This document shows, piece after piece, positions 27,018 to 35,828 of a stretch of 64,000 bases of DNA; positions within the stretch are counted from its first letter, which is position 1, and each line of letters opens with the position of its first letter. This stretch comes from JBCCTX01 sp965263105 (GTDB lineage: Bacteria; Bacteroidota; Bacteroidia; J057). The position numbers and the translations under genes are program-made. Under the pieces are notes generated by a model, which ran no database searches, was not told the DNA's origin, and worked only from the letters and a program-made list of their open reading frames with translations. The DNA lies in contig CBDHGL010000003.1 in assembly GCA_965263105.1 (NCBI GenBank), forward strand, positions 2,170,001 to 2,234,000. Direction: 5' to 3'.

Positions 27018-28139
27018 ATGAAGACACTGTGTTACGTACTATTGGGCTTAACGCTCTGGAGCAATAGCATGCTGGGCTCAAGTACTGATACCCTTACCTA
27101 CGAGGGTACCACCTTCTTTCGTCATGAAATTCCGGTATACCACTTCACTAAATTCAATCTCCAGCAAGTCTTTCATATGCCCTATGCCGATTATATCATG
27201 GCACCCGAAGAAATCAGGCGGTGGCAGCATATAGCTCAGAAAGTTGAAGTATACGAAATAGATTTGGTTTTTACCCTGTATCCCAAAGACATTAACAAAT
27301 GGCGGACTGATTACCACGAATTGCTTTCGGATCGCCTCAATATGCTTTTTCAATTAGATACTTCTTTCCATTCTACTAAGATCAAGTGGAATATGATCCT
27401 TCAGACAGACTGCGAGACCGAAGAGCAGGCTAAGGACTTTTTCCATGGCTTTGTAGTAAAGTTTCGGCCAAAGAAGGTCAGGATGATAGATGAGGTAAAA
27501 TCTCCCAAACACCTTCGGGCCTTGGTACGAGGGGTGGCCGCTACCCGTGATTCAACTGTATTCAAGGTACTTGAGAGGAATCCCCAATGGGAAAATATGC
27601 TGGTAGTGGCAGATTGGACGGGAAGTATGTACAAGTACGGAGCACAATTGGTCCAGTGGCATAATTTACACCTTAGCACCGAAACCTCACGAGTCAAACA
27701 CCTCGTGTTTTTTAACGATGGCAATAAACAGCGTACAGTTCAAAAAAAGATTGGAAAAACGGGAGGAGTCTACTATTGTAAGTCTACTGAGATAGAAGAG
27801 ATTCTCAAAACGATGGAGATGGTGATGAGTCGGGGTGATGGAGGGGATAGTCCTGAAAATGATATTGAAGCCATCCTCACGGGGGTAAGATACCTTAAAG
27901 ACTATGATGAAGTAGTCTTGATTGCTGATAATAATAGCGATGTAAGGGATTTGAGCATGGTAAAATCCTTGAATATTCCCATTCGCGTGATTTTGTGTGG
28001 AAAGCGAAGAACGCATATTCATGAGGATTACCTCAAGGTTGCAGCTCAAACAGGAGGAAGTATACACACCTTGAACAAGGATATTTTTGATATCGATGCG
28101 CTACTCAACGCGCGGAAAGTTCAAGTTCCCCGCGACTGA
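27018..28139 (+). CDS. Secreted VWA-domain protein
   Basis: 373 residues from the ATG at 27018, giving the signal peptide MKTLCYVLLGLTLWSNSMLGSS; upstream TTG starts are rejected. The N-terminal ~170 residues have no known fold. The C-terminal part is VWA-like: metal-site DWTGSM at 199-204 (the usual DxSxS with Thr in the middle place), a conserved GGDSPENDIEAI loop, and VVLIADNNSDVRD for the later strands. It may bind partners at the cell surface or in the periplasm. It is preceded by 140 nt without a gene. Confidence 0.77.
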   Translation: MKTLCYVLLGLTLWSNSMLGSSTDTLTYEGTTFFRHEIPVYHFTKFNLQQVFHMPYADYIMAPEEIRRWQHIAQKVEVYEIDLVFTLYPKDINKWRTDYHELLSDRLNMLFQLDTSFHSTKIKWNMILQTDCETEEQAKDFFHGFVVKFRPKKVRMIDEVKSPKHLRALVRGVAATRDSTVFKVLERNPQWENMLVVADWTGSMYKYGAQLVQWHNLHLSTETSRVKHLVFFNDGNKQRTVQKKIGKTGGVYYCKSTEIEEILKTMEMVMSRGDGGDSPENDIEAILTGVRYLKDYDEVVLIADNNSDVRDLSMVKSLNIPIRVILCGKRRTHIHEDYLKVAAQTGGSIHTLNKDIFDIDALLNARKVQVPRD

Positions 28140-28207
28140 TAGTCAATCAATTTTTTGTGTAAATGGGATAAGGCTGTATATTGTGAGTGGGTCCAACATT
28201 CACTTTC

Positions 28208-28648
28208 ATGAATCATCACGTTATTCTCCTGCTCTCATTTATGGGTATTTTTTCCTTGTTCTTTTCCTGTCGCTCTGGAAAGGAGACTCCAGACTCTTAC
28301 GCTCGCAAGCAACTCATTTTCGGTACAGGTGGAGGCTTTACCGGTCAGGTTGAGCAATACATATTATTGGAAAATGGCCAGCTATTTTCCCAAAATATTA
28401 TGACGAAAGAGTTTACAGGCTTGGGCAAGATTTCCAAAAAATCCTGTAAGAAATTCTTTAGGGAGGCAGATACCTTGGGAATAGCTTCTACTACCTTTAC
28501 CAATCCTGGTAATAAGTATTATTATCTGGAAATGAAAGACTCCTCCCATCAAAACCGGATAACCTGGGGAGATCAAAATACCCCGATTGACCCCTCTTTT
28601 AGCAAACTCTATCAGAATCTCATGAACACCATGCGAGAAATAGAATAA
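28208..28648 (+). CDS. Small lipoprotein of unknown function
   Basis: 146 residues from the ATG at 28208 (an upstream GTG is unlikely). Signal and lipobox: MNHHVILLLSFMGIFSLFFSC. The mature domain contains GTGGGFTGQVEQYILLENGQLF and KKFFREADTLGI, a pattern seen in small Bacteroidota lipoproteins with a beta-sheet start, but I cannot name a family. The M4 protease gene starts 34 nt downstream on the same strand. Confidence 0.75.
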   Translation: MNHHVILLLSFMGIFSLFFSCRSGKETPDSYARKQLIFGTGGGFTGQVEQYILLENGQLFSQNIMTKEFTGLGKISKKSCKKFFREADTLGIASTTFTNPGNKYYYLEMKDSSHQNRITWGDQNTPIDPSFSKLYQNLMNTMREIE

Positions 28649-28682
28649 CCCCTTCCTTTTGACTGTTTTAAACCATTGTATT

Positions 28683-31600
28683 ATGAAAAACCAATACCTT
28701 AACATTCCTTTGGGAATCGCCCTATTGTTTTTCTTTGTCTTTCAAGGTCATGCCCAGGATGGTACATCTCGGAGTATGACCAAAGGGAAGCGGGTTCATC
28801 AAGCCATTTCTCCCGAGGCAAAAGCCAAGATGTTCCAAAAATGGAACATGCGTCAGGCCCCTTTACCCGCTTCGACTTCCCAGTCCCCTGCTCGCCTGCA
28901 TTATTCACAGCTCGATCATTCAACTACTGCTACCAGGCGATTGAAAGACTTGCGCAGGGTAGTCAAGGATAACAAAACAAGGCTACCCTTGACGATACGC
29001 ACCCGGTCTAATCTGGCGAGTAAGCACAAAGTGAAATCCCTTTCAGGGGCCCAATCCCTAAAGGCTAGCTACCTATCTAAGATACATGATTTACTCCCCC
29101 TGAAAGATGCCAACAGAGAATTTAAGGTTTCAGACTTCCATACCGATGCCTTGGGCCATACCCATGTAAAAATGCAACAGGTCTACGAGGGCTTAGAGGT
29201 TTGGGGGAGCGAGGCGATTATTCACTTAAATCCCGAGGGGGAAGAATTGTTTAATGGTCGTTTTACCTATACCCCTGATCTTGGTACTATTAAAGCAAAA
29301 ATATCTGCCGAAGAAGCTATCGCTAAAGTGGAAAAGCAATCCATGAAGGACTTTAAGCATGTTCCTTTGGGGCCCAATCAGCTTGAGCGGATGGGATACC
29401 CCGGTCCTCAAACCAAGCTCTTGATCTTTGCAGATCCCCTACAGCCTAGACAACATCGACTTGCCTATGAGGTGGAAATCCGTCCCAATGTCAAAGACCA
29501 CGTCTTTTATATGGTGGATGCCAAAAATGGGGAGATCATTACCTACATGAATCACACCTGCACGTTTGCCCCAGAGATTTCGTATGATGCTCTACCTCCA
29601 AGTACCGCTACAGGAACAGATTTAAATGGGCAATCACAGACAGTGAACACCTTCGATGTGGGCAATGGCTTTTTATTAGTAGATGCCGGAAAAGACATGT
29701 ACCGGGGAGACAATGCCACTTTGATGAACAATGATGGATTGATTATCACCTGGGATCACGAAAATAATATACGGGAGGGCAATCTAGGACCTGTGTCTTC
29801 AGGTAATAATCAATGGAGCAGAACTTCCTTGTCAGCCCATGCCAATGCATCTGAATGCTACGATTATTTTGAACAGGTTCATCAGCACGTTTCCATCGAT
29901 AACCGTGGTAGAGACATCAATTCTTTTATCAATGTACCGGATGAAGAAAACCAACCCATGGACAATGCCTATTGGAATGGCTATGGGATTTATTATGGAA
30001 ATGGAGATCGCGCCTTTAGCGCTTTGGCCGGAGCCCTGGACGTAGCTGCCCATGAAATAACGCATGGGATAATCTCTTCTACGGCTAATTTGGTATATCA
30101 AAACGAACCTGGTGCACTTAACGAGTCATTTGCGGACGTATTTGGCGTATTGGTCGAGCGAGAAAATTTCCAGATTGGTGAGGATGTTGTCAATACCAAC
30201 ATATTTACTTCTGGAGCCCTGCGCAATGTAGCGGATCCTACCCAAGGACTCAATCCCAACTCTAATGGCTATCAGCCCGCTTCAGTCGCAGACCAATTTC
30301 GAGGAAGTGCTGATAATGGAGGGGTACATATTAATAGTGGTATCCCCAACCGTGCTTTTTTCCTGTTCTGGAATGATGAGGAAGTTAGCACCGAGGAAGC
30401 CGAGAAAGTATACTATCGGGCCTTAACGGAATACCTGATCCGTTCTTCCCAGTTTGTAGACGCTCGTTTGGCGGTCGTTCAGGCTGCTACGGACCTACAC
30501 GGAGCCAATTCCCCCGAGGTAGCAGCAGCTCACGCAGCTTTCGATGCTGTGGGCATAGCCGACCCCAATGCGGGCGGGGGTATGGAAGAGCCTCGCGAAG
30601 ACCCCTTTGAAGAGTTGGAAGTGAATCCTGGTGCAGACCTGATTCTACTTGTAAATGATGCCAATGCGGATGTAGATCCAAACAGGATTTATTTGTATGA
30701 TCCATCGCTCCAGGGTGCCGAAGCCTTTACGCCTTTAAGTCTGAGTGAGCCGAATCATCCCATTAGTGTAAGTGATAACGGGGAATTCATGGCTTGGGTG
30801 GATGATAAATTTCGAATAAAAGAGTTAGTAGGATTAGGTACAGAAGACCAGGAGGAATACTTTTTGGACTCCACCGCTTTCTGGTCTAATGTCGCTTTAT
30901 CTAGAGATGGGAATAAATTGGCGGCGATTGCCCGTGAAAGAGATACCTCTATTTATATATTTGACTTAATTGAAGGTACCCTTATGCGCTTTCCTCTTTT
31001 CAACCCTACCACTGCTGAGGGGGTAACCACCGGAAATGTGCTCTTTGCCGATGCGATTGAGTGGACCTTGGATGGGGAGTATCTGATGTATGATGCTTTT
31101 AACCTGATAAGTGAATCGGGTCCTTTTGAAGAATTCTATTGGGATATTGGTTTTATGAAGATTTGGGATAATGAGACCAATACCTTTGGAGATGGAAATA
31201 TCATCAAGCTTTTTTCAGATATCCCAGAAGGGGTGAGTATAGGTAACCCCACCTTTGCCAAAAATGCTCCATTCATTATCACCTTTGATGAAGCGATAGA
31301 GAATGATCCGACCAATGAGGACTTTGATGAGTATTATATTCGTACCCTCAATACGGAAACGGGAGAAGGAGGGAGAATTGTGGAAAATAACACGATTGGC
31401 TTTCCTACTTATTCCGTAGATGATTCTGAAATTGCCTATACTTCTAAGGGTGATACAGGGCAATTCAATATTATGCGAATTTCCCTTCAAGAAGACCGAA
31501 TTACAGCTAAGGGAGATTCTTTCTTAAATGTTATTGAAGCCAAATGGCCCGTTTGGTTTGCTACGGGAGATCGAAACTTGGAAGTAGATATCGACGAAGA

Positions 31601-31868
31601 GTTGACCAATGGTACGCCTTTGACGCTATTTCCCAACCCTGCCGGAGAGCAGATTTCTATTAGTTATGAGCTTTCCCAGCAAGTCCAGATGGATATGAGC
31701 ATATACAATAGCCTTGGGCAGCTCGTTAACCGGATTGATGGGAAAGGGGATTCCCTTCCCGGGAAACATCGGCTTGAAGTATCCCTAGCAGATTTACCAA
31801 CTGGGATGTACACCCTGGTTTGGAAAGTGGAGGATAATCAAGAGGCCATAAAATTTATAAAGGATTAA
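28683..31868 (+). CDS. Secreted M4 (thermolysin-like) metalloprotease with beta-propeller and T9SS tail
   Basis: 1061 residues from the ATG at 28683 (signal MKNQYLNIPLGIALLFFFVFQGHAQ). A long propeptide with FTP/PepSY-type regions (~120-290) precedes the catalytic domain. The zinc site is HEITH at 457-461 and the third ligand lies in GALNESFADVFGV; the late active-site histidine is in GGVHINSGIPNRAF. After ~640 comes a region with TolB/WD-like repeats (ISVSDNGEFMAWVDD, VALSRDGNKLAAIARE). The end is a type A sorting domain (LTLFPNPAGEQISISYEL). It should be exported through T9SS as an extracellular protease. The beta-propeller on an M4 enzyme is a less common addition. Confidence 0.94.
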   Translation: MKNQYLNIPLGIALLFFFVFQGHAQDGTSRSMTKGKRVHQAISPEAKAKMFQKWNMRQAPLPASTSQSPARLHYSQLDHSTTATRRLKDLRRVVKDNKTRLPLTIRTRSNLASKHKVKSLSGAQSLKASYLSKIHDLLPLKDANREFKVSDFHTDALGHTHVKMQQVYEGLEVWGSEAIIHLNPEGEELFNGRFTYTPDLGTIKAKISAEEAIAKVEKQSMKDFKHVPLGPNQLERMGYPGPQTKLLIFADPLQPRQHRLAYEVEIRPNVKDHVFYMVDAKNGEIITYMNHTCTFAPEISYDALPPSTATGTDLNGQSQTVNTFDVGNGFLLVDAGKDMYRGDNATLMNNDGLIITWDHENNIREGNLGPVSSGNNQWSRTSLSAHANASECYDYFEQVHQHVSIDNRGRDINSFINVPDEENQPMDNAYWNGYGIYYGNGDRAFSALAGALDVAAHEITHGIISSTANLVYQNEPGALNESFADVFGVLVERENFQIGEDVVNTNIFTSGALRNVADPTQGLNPNSNGYQPASVADQFRGSADNGGVHINSGIPNRAFFLFWNDEEVSTEEAEKVYYRALTEYLIRSSQFVDARLAVVQAATDLHGANSPEVAAAHAAFDAVGIADPNAGGGMEEPREDPFEELEVNPGADLILLVNDANADVDPNRIYLYDPSLQGAEAFTPLSLSEPNHPISVSDNGEFMAWVDDKFRIKELVGLGTEDQEEYFLDSTAFWSNVALSRDGNKLAAIARERDTSIYIFDLIEGTLMRFPLFNPTTAEGVTTGNVLFADAIEWTLDGEYLMYDAFNLISESGPFEEFYWDIGFMKIWDNETNTFGDGNIIKLFSDIPEGVSIGNPTFAKNAPFIITFDEAIENDPTNEDFDEYYIRTLNTETGEGGRIVENNTIGFPTYSVDDSEIAYTSKGDTGQFNIMRISLQEDRITAKGDSFLNVIEAKWPVWFATGDRNLEVDIDEELTNGTPLTLFPNPAGEQISISYELSQQVQMDMSIYNSLGQLVNRIDGKGDSLPGKHRLEVSLADLPTGMYTLVWKVEDNQEAIKFIKD

Positions 31869-31896
31869 GACGAAAAGCTTATCTTTTTACTTCTCA

Positions 31897-32198
31897 ATAA
31901 AAACTTAAGTAAGTGGACAAAGGAAAGTGGGTATTTTTTCATTGAATGAAAAGTTTACCCTGTAAGGGTAGCCTATGGGTAGATTCATAATGCCCCGATA
32001 TTCCGCCGGCGAGGTATCCAAGTTGATACCTCGCCGGCGATAAAAAGGGATGGGGGACCTTTTCTACCCATATTGGGTACCTAACGGCACCGGGATTCTC
32101 CTGCGAGAAGAGGGCCTTTGAACTCATATTTCTAGTTCCTTAGAGAAATCAGAGATATCATTCCCTGATTTCTTTTGTCCACCTACTTAAGGGTTTAT
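31897..32198. mobile_element. ~300-bp nested inverted-repeat element (MITE-like)
   Basis: The ends carry ~30-nt terminal inverted repeats: 31897-31926 and 32169-32198, common core CTTAAGTARGTGGACAAA, four mismatches in all. Inside, TATGGGTAGA at 31974-31983 is mirrored by TCTACCCATA at 32063-32072. At the centre a perfect 15-bp GC-rich hairpin sits at 32004-32039 (CGCCGGCGAGGTATC with a 6-nt loop). No transposase is encoded; the longest frame inside is a 62-codon one of no recognised family. Terminal repeats plus small size suggest a non-autonomous transposon; an extended transcript-end structure is the alternative. Confidence 0.5.
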
Positions 32199-32230
32199 GC
32201 GTGTTTATCGTATAAGCCCTTAAGTTTTTT
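32186..32230 (+). terminator. Intrinsic terminator downstream of the M4 protease
   Basis: CTTAAGGGTTTATGCG at 32186-32201 pairs with CGTATAAGCCCTTAAG at 32209-32224 (two G-U wobbles, 7-nt loop), followed by T6 at 32225-32230. It lies 66 nt before lpd. Its left arm is part of the right terminal repeat of the inverted-repeat element, so the element and the terminator overlap. Confidence 0.75.
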
Positions 32231-32295
32231 ATTTGCTATACGGAATTGCTACAATTTTCTAACTTTGCCAGCGAAAAAATTAGAATAAAAAATAT

Positions 32296-33693
32296 ATGGC
32301 AAAAAATTATGATTTGATCGTTGTTGGGAGTGGCCCTGGTGGTTATGTCGCGGGGATTCGCGCTTCCCAATTAGGAATGAAAGTCGCTGTAGTTGAGCGG
32401 GAGTCTCTAGGGGGGATTTGTTTGAATTGGGGCTGTATTCCTACAAAAGCCTTGTTGAAAAGTGCCGAAGTCATGGATTATATCCATCATGCAAAGGATT
32501 ATGGGATTTCAGTTTCCAATCCGAAGCATAATTTTTCAGAGGTAGTGAAGCGGAGTAGGGGAGTAGCGGGCAAGATGAGTAAGGGGGTGAATTTTCTTTT
32601 CAAGAAGAACAAAATAGACGCCTTGATGGGAGTAGGGAAGTTGACCAAAAACAAAGAGGTGGAAGTAACGGATTCGGATGGAAAGAAGGAAATGTACACT
32701 GCCAAGCATATCCTTTTGGCCACGGGAGCACGTGCGCGGAGCTTGCCCAGTATGCCCATAGATGGAAAAAAAATAATTGGCTACAGAGAAGCGATGACCC
32801 TAGCTTCCCAACCTAAATCTATGATTGTCGTGGGTTCTGGTGCCATTGGGATGGAGTTTGCCTATTTCTATCACACGATGGGTACGAAGGTAACTGTAGT
32901 TGAGTATATGGATCGTATCCTTCCCCGAGAGGACAGTGAGGTTTCCACTCAGATGGGACGGATTTATAAGAAGAAAGGTATGAAGATCATGACGAGTGCG
33001 GAGGTGACGGGAGTGGATACTACAGGTAAGGGCGTAGTAGCTTCAGTAAAAACTGCTAAGGGTGAGGAAAAGCTTGAAGCGGATATTTTGTTATCAGCAG
33101 TGGGTATTGTCGCCAATATAGAGGACCTGGGGATGGAAGAATTGGGCATAAAAATGGAAAGAGGGCAGGTGCTGGTAGACGAATTTTACCAAACCAATGT
33201 CCCTGGGATTTATGCCATAGGCGATATGATCCCTGGCCCGGCCCTGGCCCATGTAGCTTCCCATGAAGGAATTATCTGTGCAGAAAAGATTTCGGGAATG
33301 GATGTAGAGCCCCTAGACTACGGAAATATCCCCTCTTGTACCTATTGCCAACCAGAGGTGGCATCAGTTGGCCTTACCGAAGAACAGGCTAAAGAACGAT
33401 ACAATGGTAATATCAAAGTGGGTAAATTTCCCTTTTCCGCTTCTGGCAAAGCCAGTGCAGCGGGTAAAAATGATGGCTTCGTAAAGGTGGTATTTGATGG
33501 GAAATACGGAGAATTTCTGGGGGCCCATATGATTGGCGCAGGTGTAACGGATATGATTGCTGAGGTCGTGGTGGCCCGTAAGCTTGAGACGACTGGCCAT
33601 GAGATCATCAAGGCTGTTCACCCACATCCCACCATGTCTGAGGCCTTAATGGAGGCTGCTGCTGCCGCTTATGGCGAGGTGGTGCATTTATAA
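32296..33693 (+). CDS. lpdA: Dihydrolipoyl dehydrogenase
   Basis: 465-residue FAD flavoprotein of the pyridine nucleotide-disulfide oxidoreductase class I. FAD site GSGPGGYVAGIRASQLG, redox-active disulfide GGICLNWGCIPTKALL, NAD site GSGAIGMEFAYFYHTMG, second FAD motif YAIGDMIPGPALAHVASHEG, and the C-terminal dimer-interface active site HPHPTMSEALMEAA. It reoxidises dihydrolipoyl groups of 2-oxo acid dehydrogenases. No E1/E2 genes are adjacent. The gene stands alone between the terminator at 32230 and a bidirectional terminator at 33754-33790. Confidence 0.95.
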   Translation: MAKNYDLIVVGSGPGGYVAGIRASQLGMKVAVVERESLGGICLNWGCIPTKALLKSAEVMDYIHHAKDYGISVSNPKHNFSEVVKRSRGVAGKMSKGVNFLFKKNKIDALMGVGKLTKNKEVEVTDSDGKKEMYTAKHILLATGARARSLPSMPIDGKKIIGYREAMTLASQPKSMIVVGSGAIGMEFAYFYHTMGTKVTVVEYMDRILPREDSEVSTQMGRIYKKKGMKIMTSAEVTGVDTTGKGVVASVKTAKGEEKLEADILLSAVGIVANIEDLGMEELGIKMERGQVLVDEFYQTNVPGIYAIGDMIPGPALAHVASHEGIICAEKISGMDVEPLDYGNIPSCTYCQPEVASVGLTEEQAKERYNGNIKVGKFPFSASGKASAAGKNDGFVKVVFDGKYGEFLGAHMIGAGVTDMIAEVVVARKLETTGHEIIKAVHPHPTMSEALMEAAAAAYGEVVHL

Positions 33694-33753
33694 GAAAAGA
33701 GGTCTTTTTCTCACATGTGTTGATCACGGTTTGAATAAATACGTCTTAATACA

Positions 33754-33790
33754 ATAAAAGAAAGGGCTGCTCAGTAGCCCTTTCTTTTAT
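33754..33790. terminator. Bidirectional intrinsic terminator
   Basis: Perfect 15-bp stem ATAAAAGAAAGGGCT (33754-33768) with AGCCCTTTCTTTTAT (33776-33790), 7-nt loop, and A/T runs on both flanks. It separates lpd from the convergent dienelactone hydrolase gene and fits both directions. Confidence 0.9.
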
Positions 33791-33837
33791 TTGTGTTTTG
33801 CTCTCTACAAAACCAAACTTTTTAAAGACGTTTTTTC

Positions 33838-34692
33838 TTAAAAGATTCCCGCTAAAAAATTCTGTAATTCTTCCCAGGAGGCTTTGTCTGCTTGTTCGTC
33901 GTAGGCGACGGGCATTTCGAATTTTTCCCCTAATGCAGTCGCTTCCGGATTGGTAAAACCGTGAACAGCTCCTGGATAGGAAATATATTGGTAGTCGACT
34001 TCTGCTTGATCCATTGCCTTTTTAAAATTCTCCTGTTGTTCTGCGTTAATCATGGGGTCATCTGCTCCATTGCAAACTAAGACCTTGGCTTTTACTGCCC
34101 CTTTTTCAGGAGTAATGGGAAGGGAAAGGCCCGCGTGAAAACCGGCTACCCCTTTTAGATCCATTCCTGCATTGGCCATATTGATAACAACTGTACCCCC
34201 AAAGCAATACCCAATGGCAGCGATGTTTTCGGGATCGACTTGGGCTTGGGCTTTAAGGGTTTCCAATGCCTTTTCGAAGCGAGCCTTGGCACCTTCGAGG
34301 TTTTGAAATACCGCTCCTGCAAATTTTCCAGCGTCTTTTGGGTGTTCGGCTGTCTGGCCATCCCCATACATATCCACCGCAAGGGCCACATAGCCCAATT
34401 CTGCCAGCATATCTGCTCTTCTACGCGCATAATCATTGTGCCCCCACCATTCATGCACAACGAGGACACCAGGTTTTTTCTCTGTTCCATGTGCGTCCAA
34501 GGCCAGATAGCCCTGCATTGTGATCCCATCTGCTTCGTAGGAAATTTCTTCTCCTTTTAGCTGGAAGGGGAGCTCTTCAGCCGATGTTTCAGTCTCTTGA
34601 TGTTCGGCTTTCTTTTCTGTTGTACAGCTACCCATCAAAAGAAAAATGCTGATACAGCCTACTGTCCATAAATTTTTGTTGAATACTTTCAT
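33838..34692 (-). CDS. Dienelactone hydrolase family lipoprotein
   Basis: 284 residues from the ATG at 34692, giving the signal MKVFNKNLWTVGCISIFLLMGSC with a lipobox MGSC. The alpha/beta hydrolase shows the DLH-type triad: nucleophile Cys in GYCFGGTVV, Asp in CNGADDPMI and His in PGAVHGFTN. HEWWGHNDYARRRADMLAELG is also characteristic. It likely hydrolyses small esters or lactones at the periplasmic membrane face; the natural substrate is unknown. A start 11 codons upstream exists but puts a polar stretch before the signal. mazG lies 49 nt upstream of this start on the same strand. Confidence 0.9.
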   Translation of the reverse strand: MKVFNKNLWTVGCISIFLLMGSCTTEKKAEHQETETSAEELPFQLKGEEISYEADGITMQGYLALDAHGTEKKPGVLVVHEWWGHNDYARRRADMLAELGYVALAVDMYGDGQTAEHPKDAGKFAGAVFQNLEGAKARFEKALETLKAQAQVDPENIAAIGYCFGGTVVINMANAGMDLKGVAGFHAGLSLPITPEKGAVKAKVLVCNGADDPMINAEQQENFKKAMDQAEVDYQYISYPGAVHGFTNPEATALGEKFEMPVAYDEQADKASWEELQNFLAGIF

Positions 34693-34741
34693 AAGGGAAT
34701 TTGTTGTGGTTGTAGATGAATTCATTATAGTTTTTGTATGC

Positions 34742-35536
34742 TTAGTCCTTTTTTTTGGCGTTTTGCCAGAGGGCTTCCATTTCTTCCAAACTCATTTCAG
34801 AAAGGGTTCTTTGCTGAGAAAAAGCAGCTTTTTCCACTTCCATGAATCGCTTTTTGAATTTTAAATTTGTTCGACTCAACGCATCATCCGGATTGATGTT
34901 CATGAAGCGGCAGTAATTTACAATACTAAATAATAAATCTCCCATTTCGGCTTCTCGCTCTTCAGGGGAATTTGCGGAGGTAAATTCATCCAACTCCTCT
35001 TTCACCTTGTCCATGACTTGCTCGGGGTTCTCCCAGTCAAAGCCCACATTCGCCGCTTTCTCCTGGATGCGATAGGCCTGTATCAAAGAAGGAAGGCTTA
35101 TAGGAACGCCCGCCAAGGTAGATTTGGGCGTTTCCTTCGTGCCTGCTTGCTGCTTTTTTTCCTCAGCTTTTATTTTCTCCCAATTGGCTAGTACCTGTTC
35201 TTCTGTATCTGCCTGGACGTCTCCATAAATATGGGGGTGTCGACGTATGAGTTTCGCTGTTTGAGTTTCAATTACTCGTTGTAGGTCAAAGTGTTGTTTT
35301 TCTGACCCAATCCTCGCGTAGAAGATGATATGTAGCATCAGGTCTCCCAATTCCTCATGCATTTCTTCGTAATCTTTTTTGAGTATTGCATCTGCCATTT
35401 CATGGGCTTCTTCCAGTGTGAGGTGCCTGAGACTTTCATAGGTTTGTTTTTTGTCCCATGGGCACTTCTCCCGCAGTTCATGTACCACGTTTACCAATTT
35501 ATTAAAGGCCTCTAAGAGGGATGGGTTTGATTCCAT
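34742..35536 (-). CDS. mazG: Nucleoside triphosphate pyrophosphohydrolase MazG
   Basis: 264 residues with two MazG domains, as in the E. coli enzyme. The first has CPWDKKQTYESLRHLTLEEAHEMADAI and YEEMHEELGDLMLHIIFYA with the EExxE-type metal site. The second has AANVGFDWENPEQVMDKVKEELDEF and ERE.EMGDLLFSIVNYCR. It hydrolyses (d)NTPs to monophosphates and acts in nucleotide pool cleaning and stringent response control. It is the first gene of a probable two-gene minus-strand unit with the hydrolase. Confidence 0.95.
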   Translation of the reverse strand: MESNPSLLEAFNKLVNVVHELREKCPWDKKQTYESLRHLTLEEAHEMADAILKKDYEEMHEELGDLMLHIIFYARIGSEKQHFDLQRVIETQTAKLIRRHPHIYGDVQADTEEQVLANWEKIKAEEKKQQAGTKETPKSTLAGVPISLPSLIQAYRIQEKAANVGFDWENPEQVMDKVKEELDEFTSANSPEEREAEMGDLLFSIVNYCRFMNINPDDALSRTNLKFKKRFMEVEKAAFSQQRTLSEMSLEEMEALWQNAKKKD

Positions 35537-35828
35537 TTATTTCAAGGGTTTAGGTATTGAATTGAGGAATACAAGATGGGGATTTTTTTTGCTAAAGGAC
35601 AAAGTCAGCAATCAAATTGGGCCAGATCCAGTGTGAAAATCAAGCATATATAGCATTAAGCCGCTTACCTAGGCAAGCCATTCTAATTAAAATAGTTGAG
35701 ATAATAAGCTAGAACATTATTTAAAATGGACTCTTTTTGTGAAGTAAGAATTTTGTTTAAAAAAATTTAATACATAATTTAAAATATATATATTTTTTTA
35801 TATATTGTGATTCAAATAGTTTCATTCC

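Noticed and set aside
31939..32127. 62-codon minus-strand frame inside the inverted-repeat element
   Set aside because: No recognised domain; it crosses the central hairpin and inner inverted repeats, which force its sequence. Not supported as a gene or transposase.
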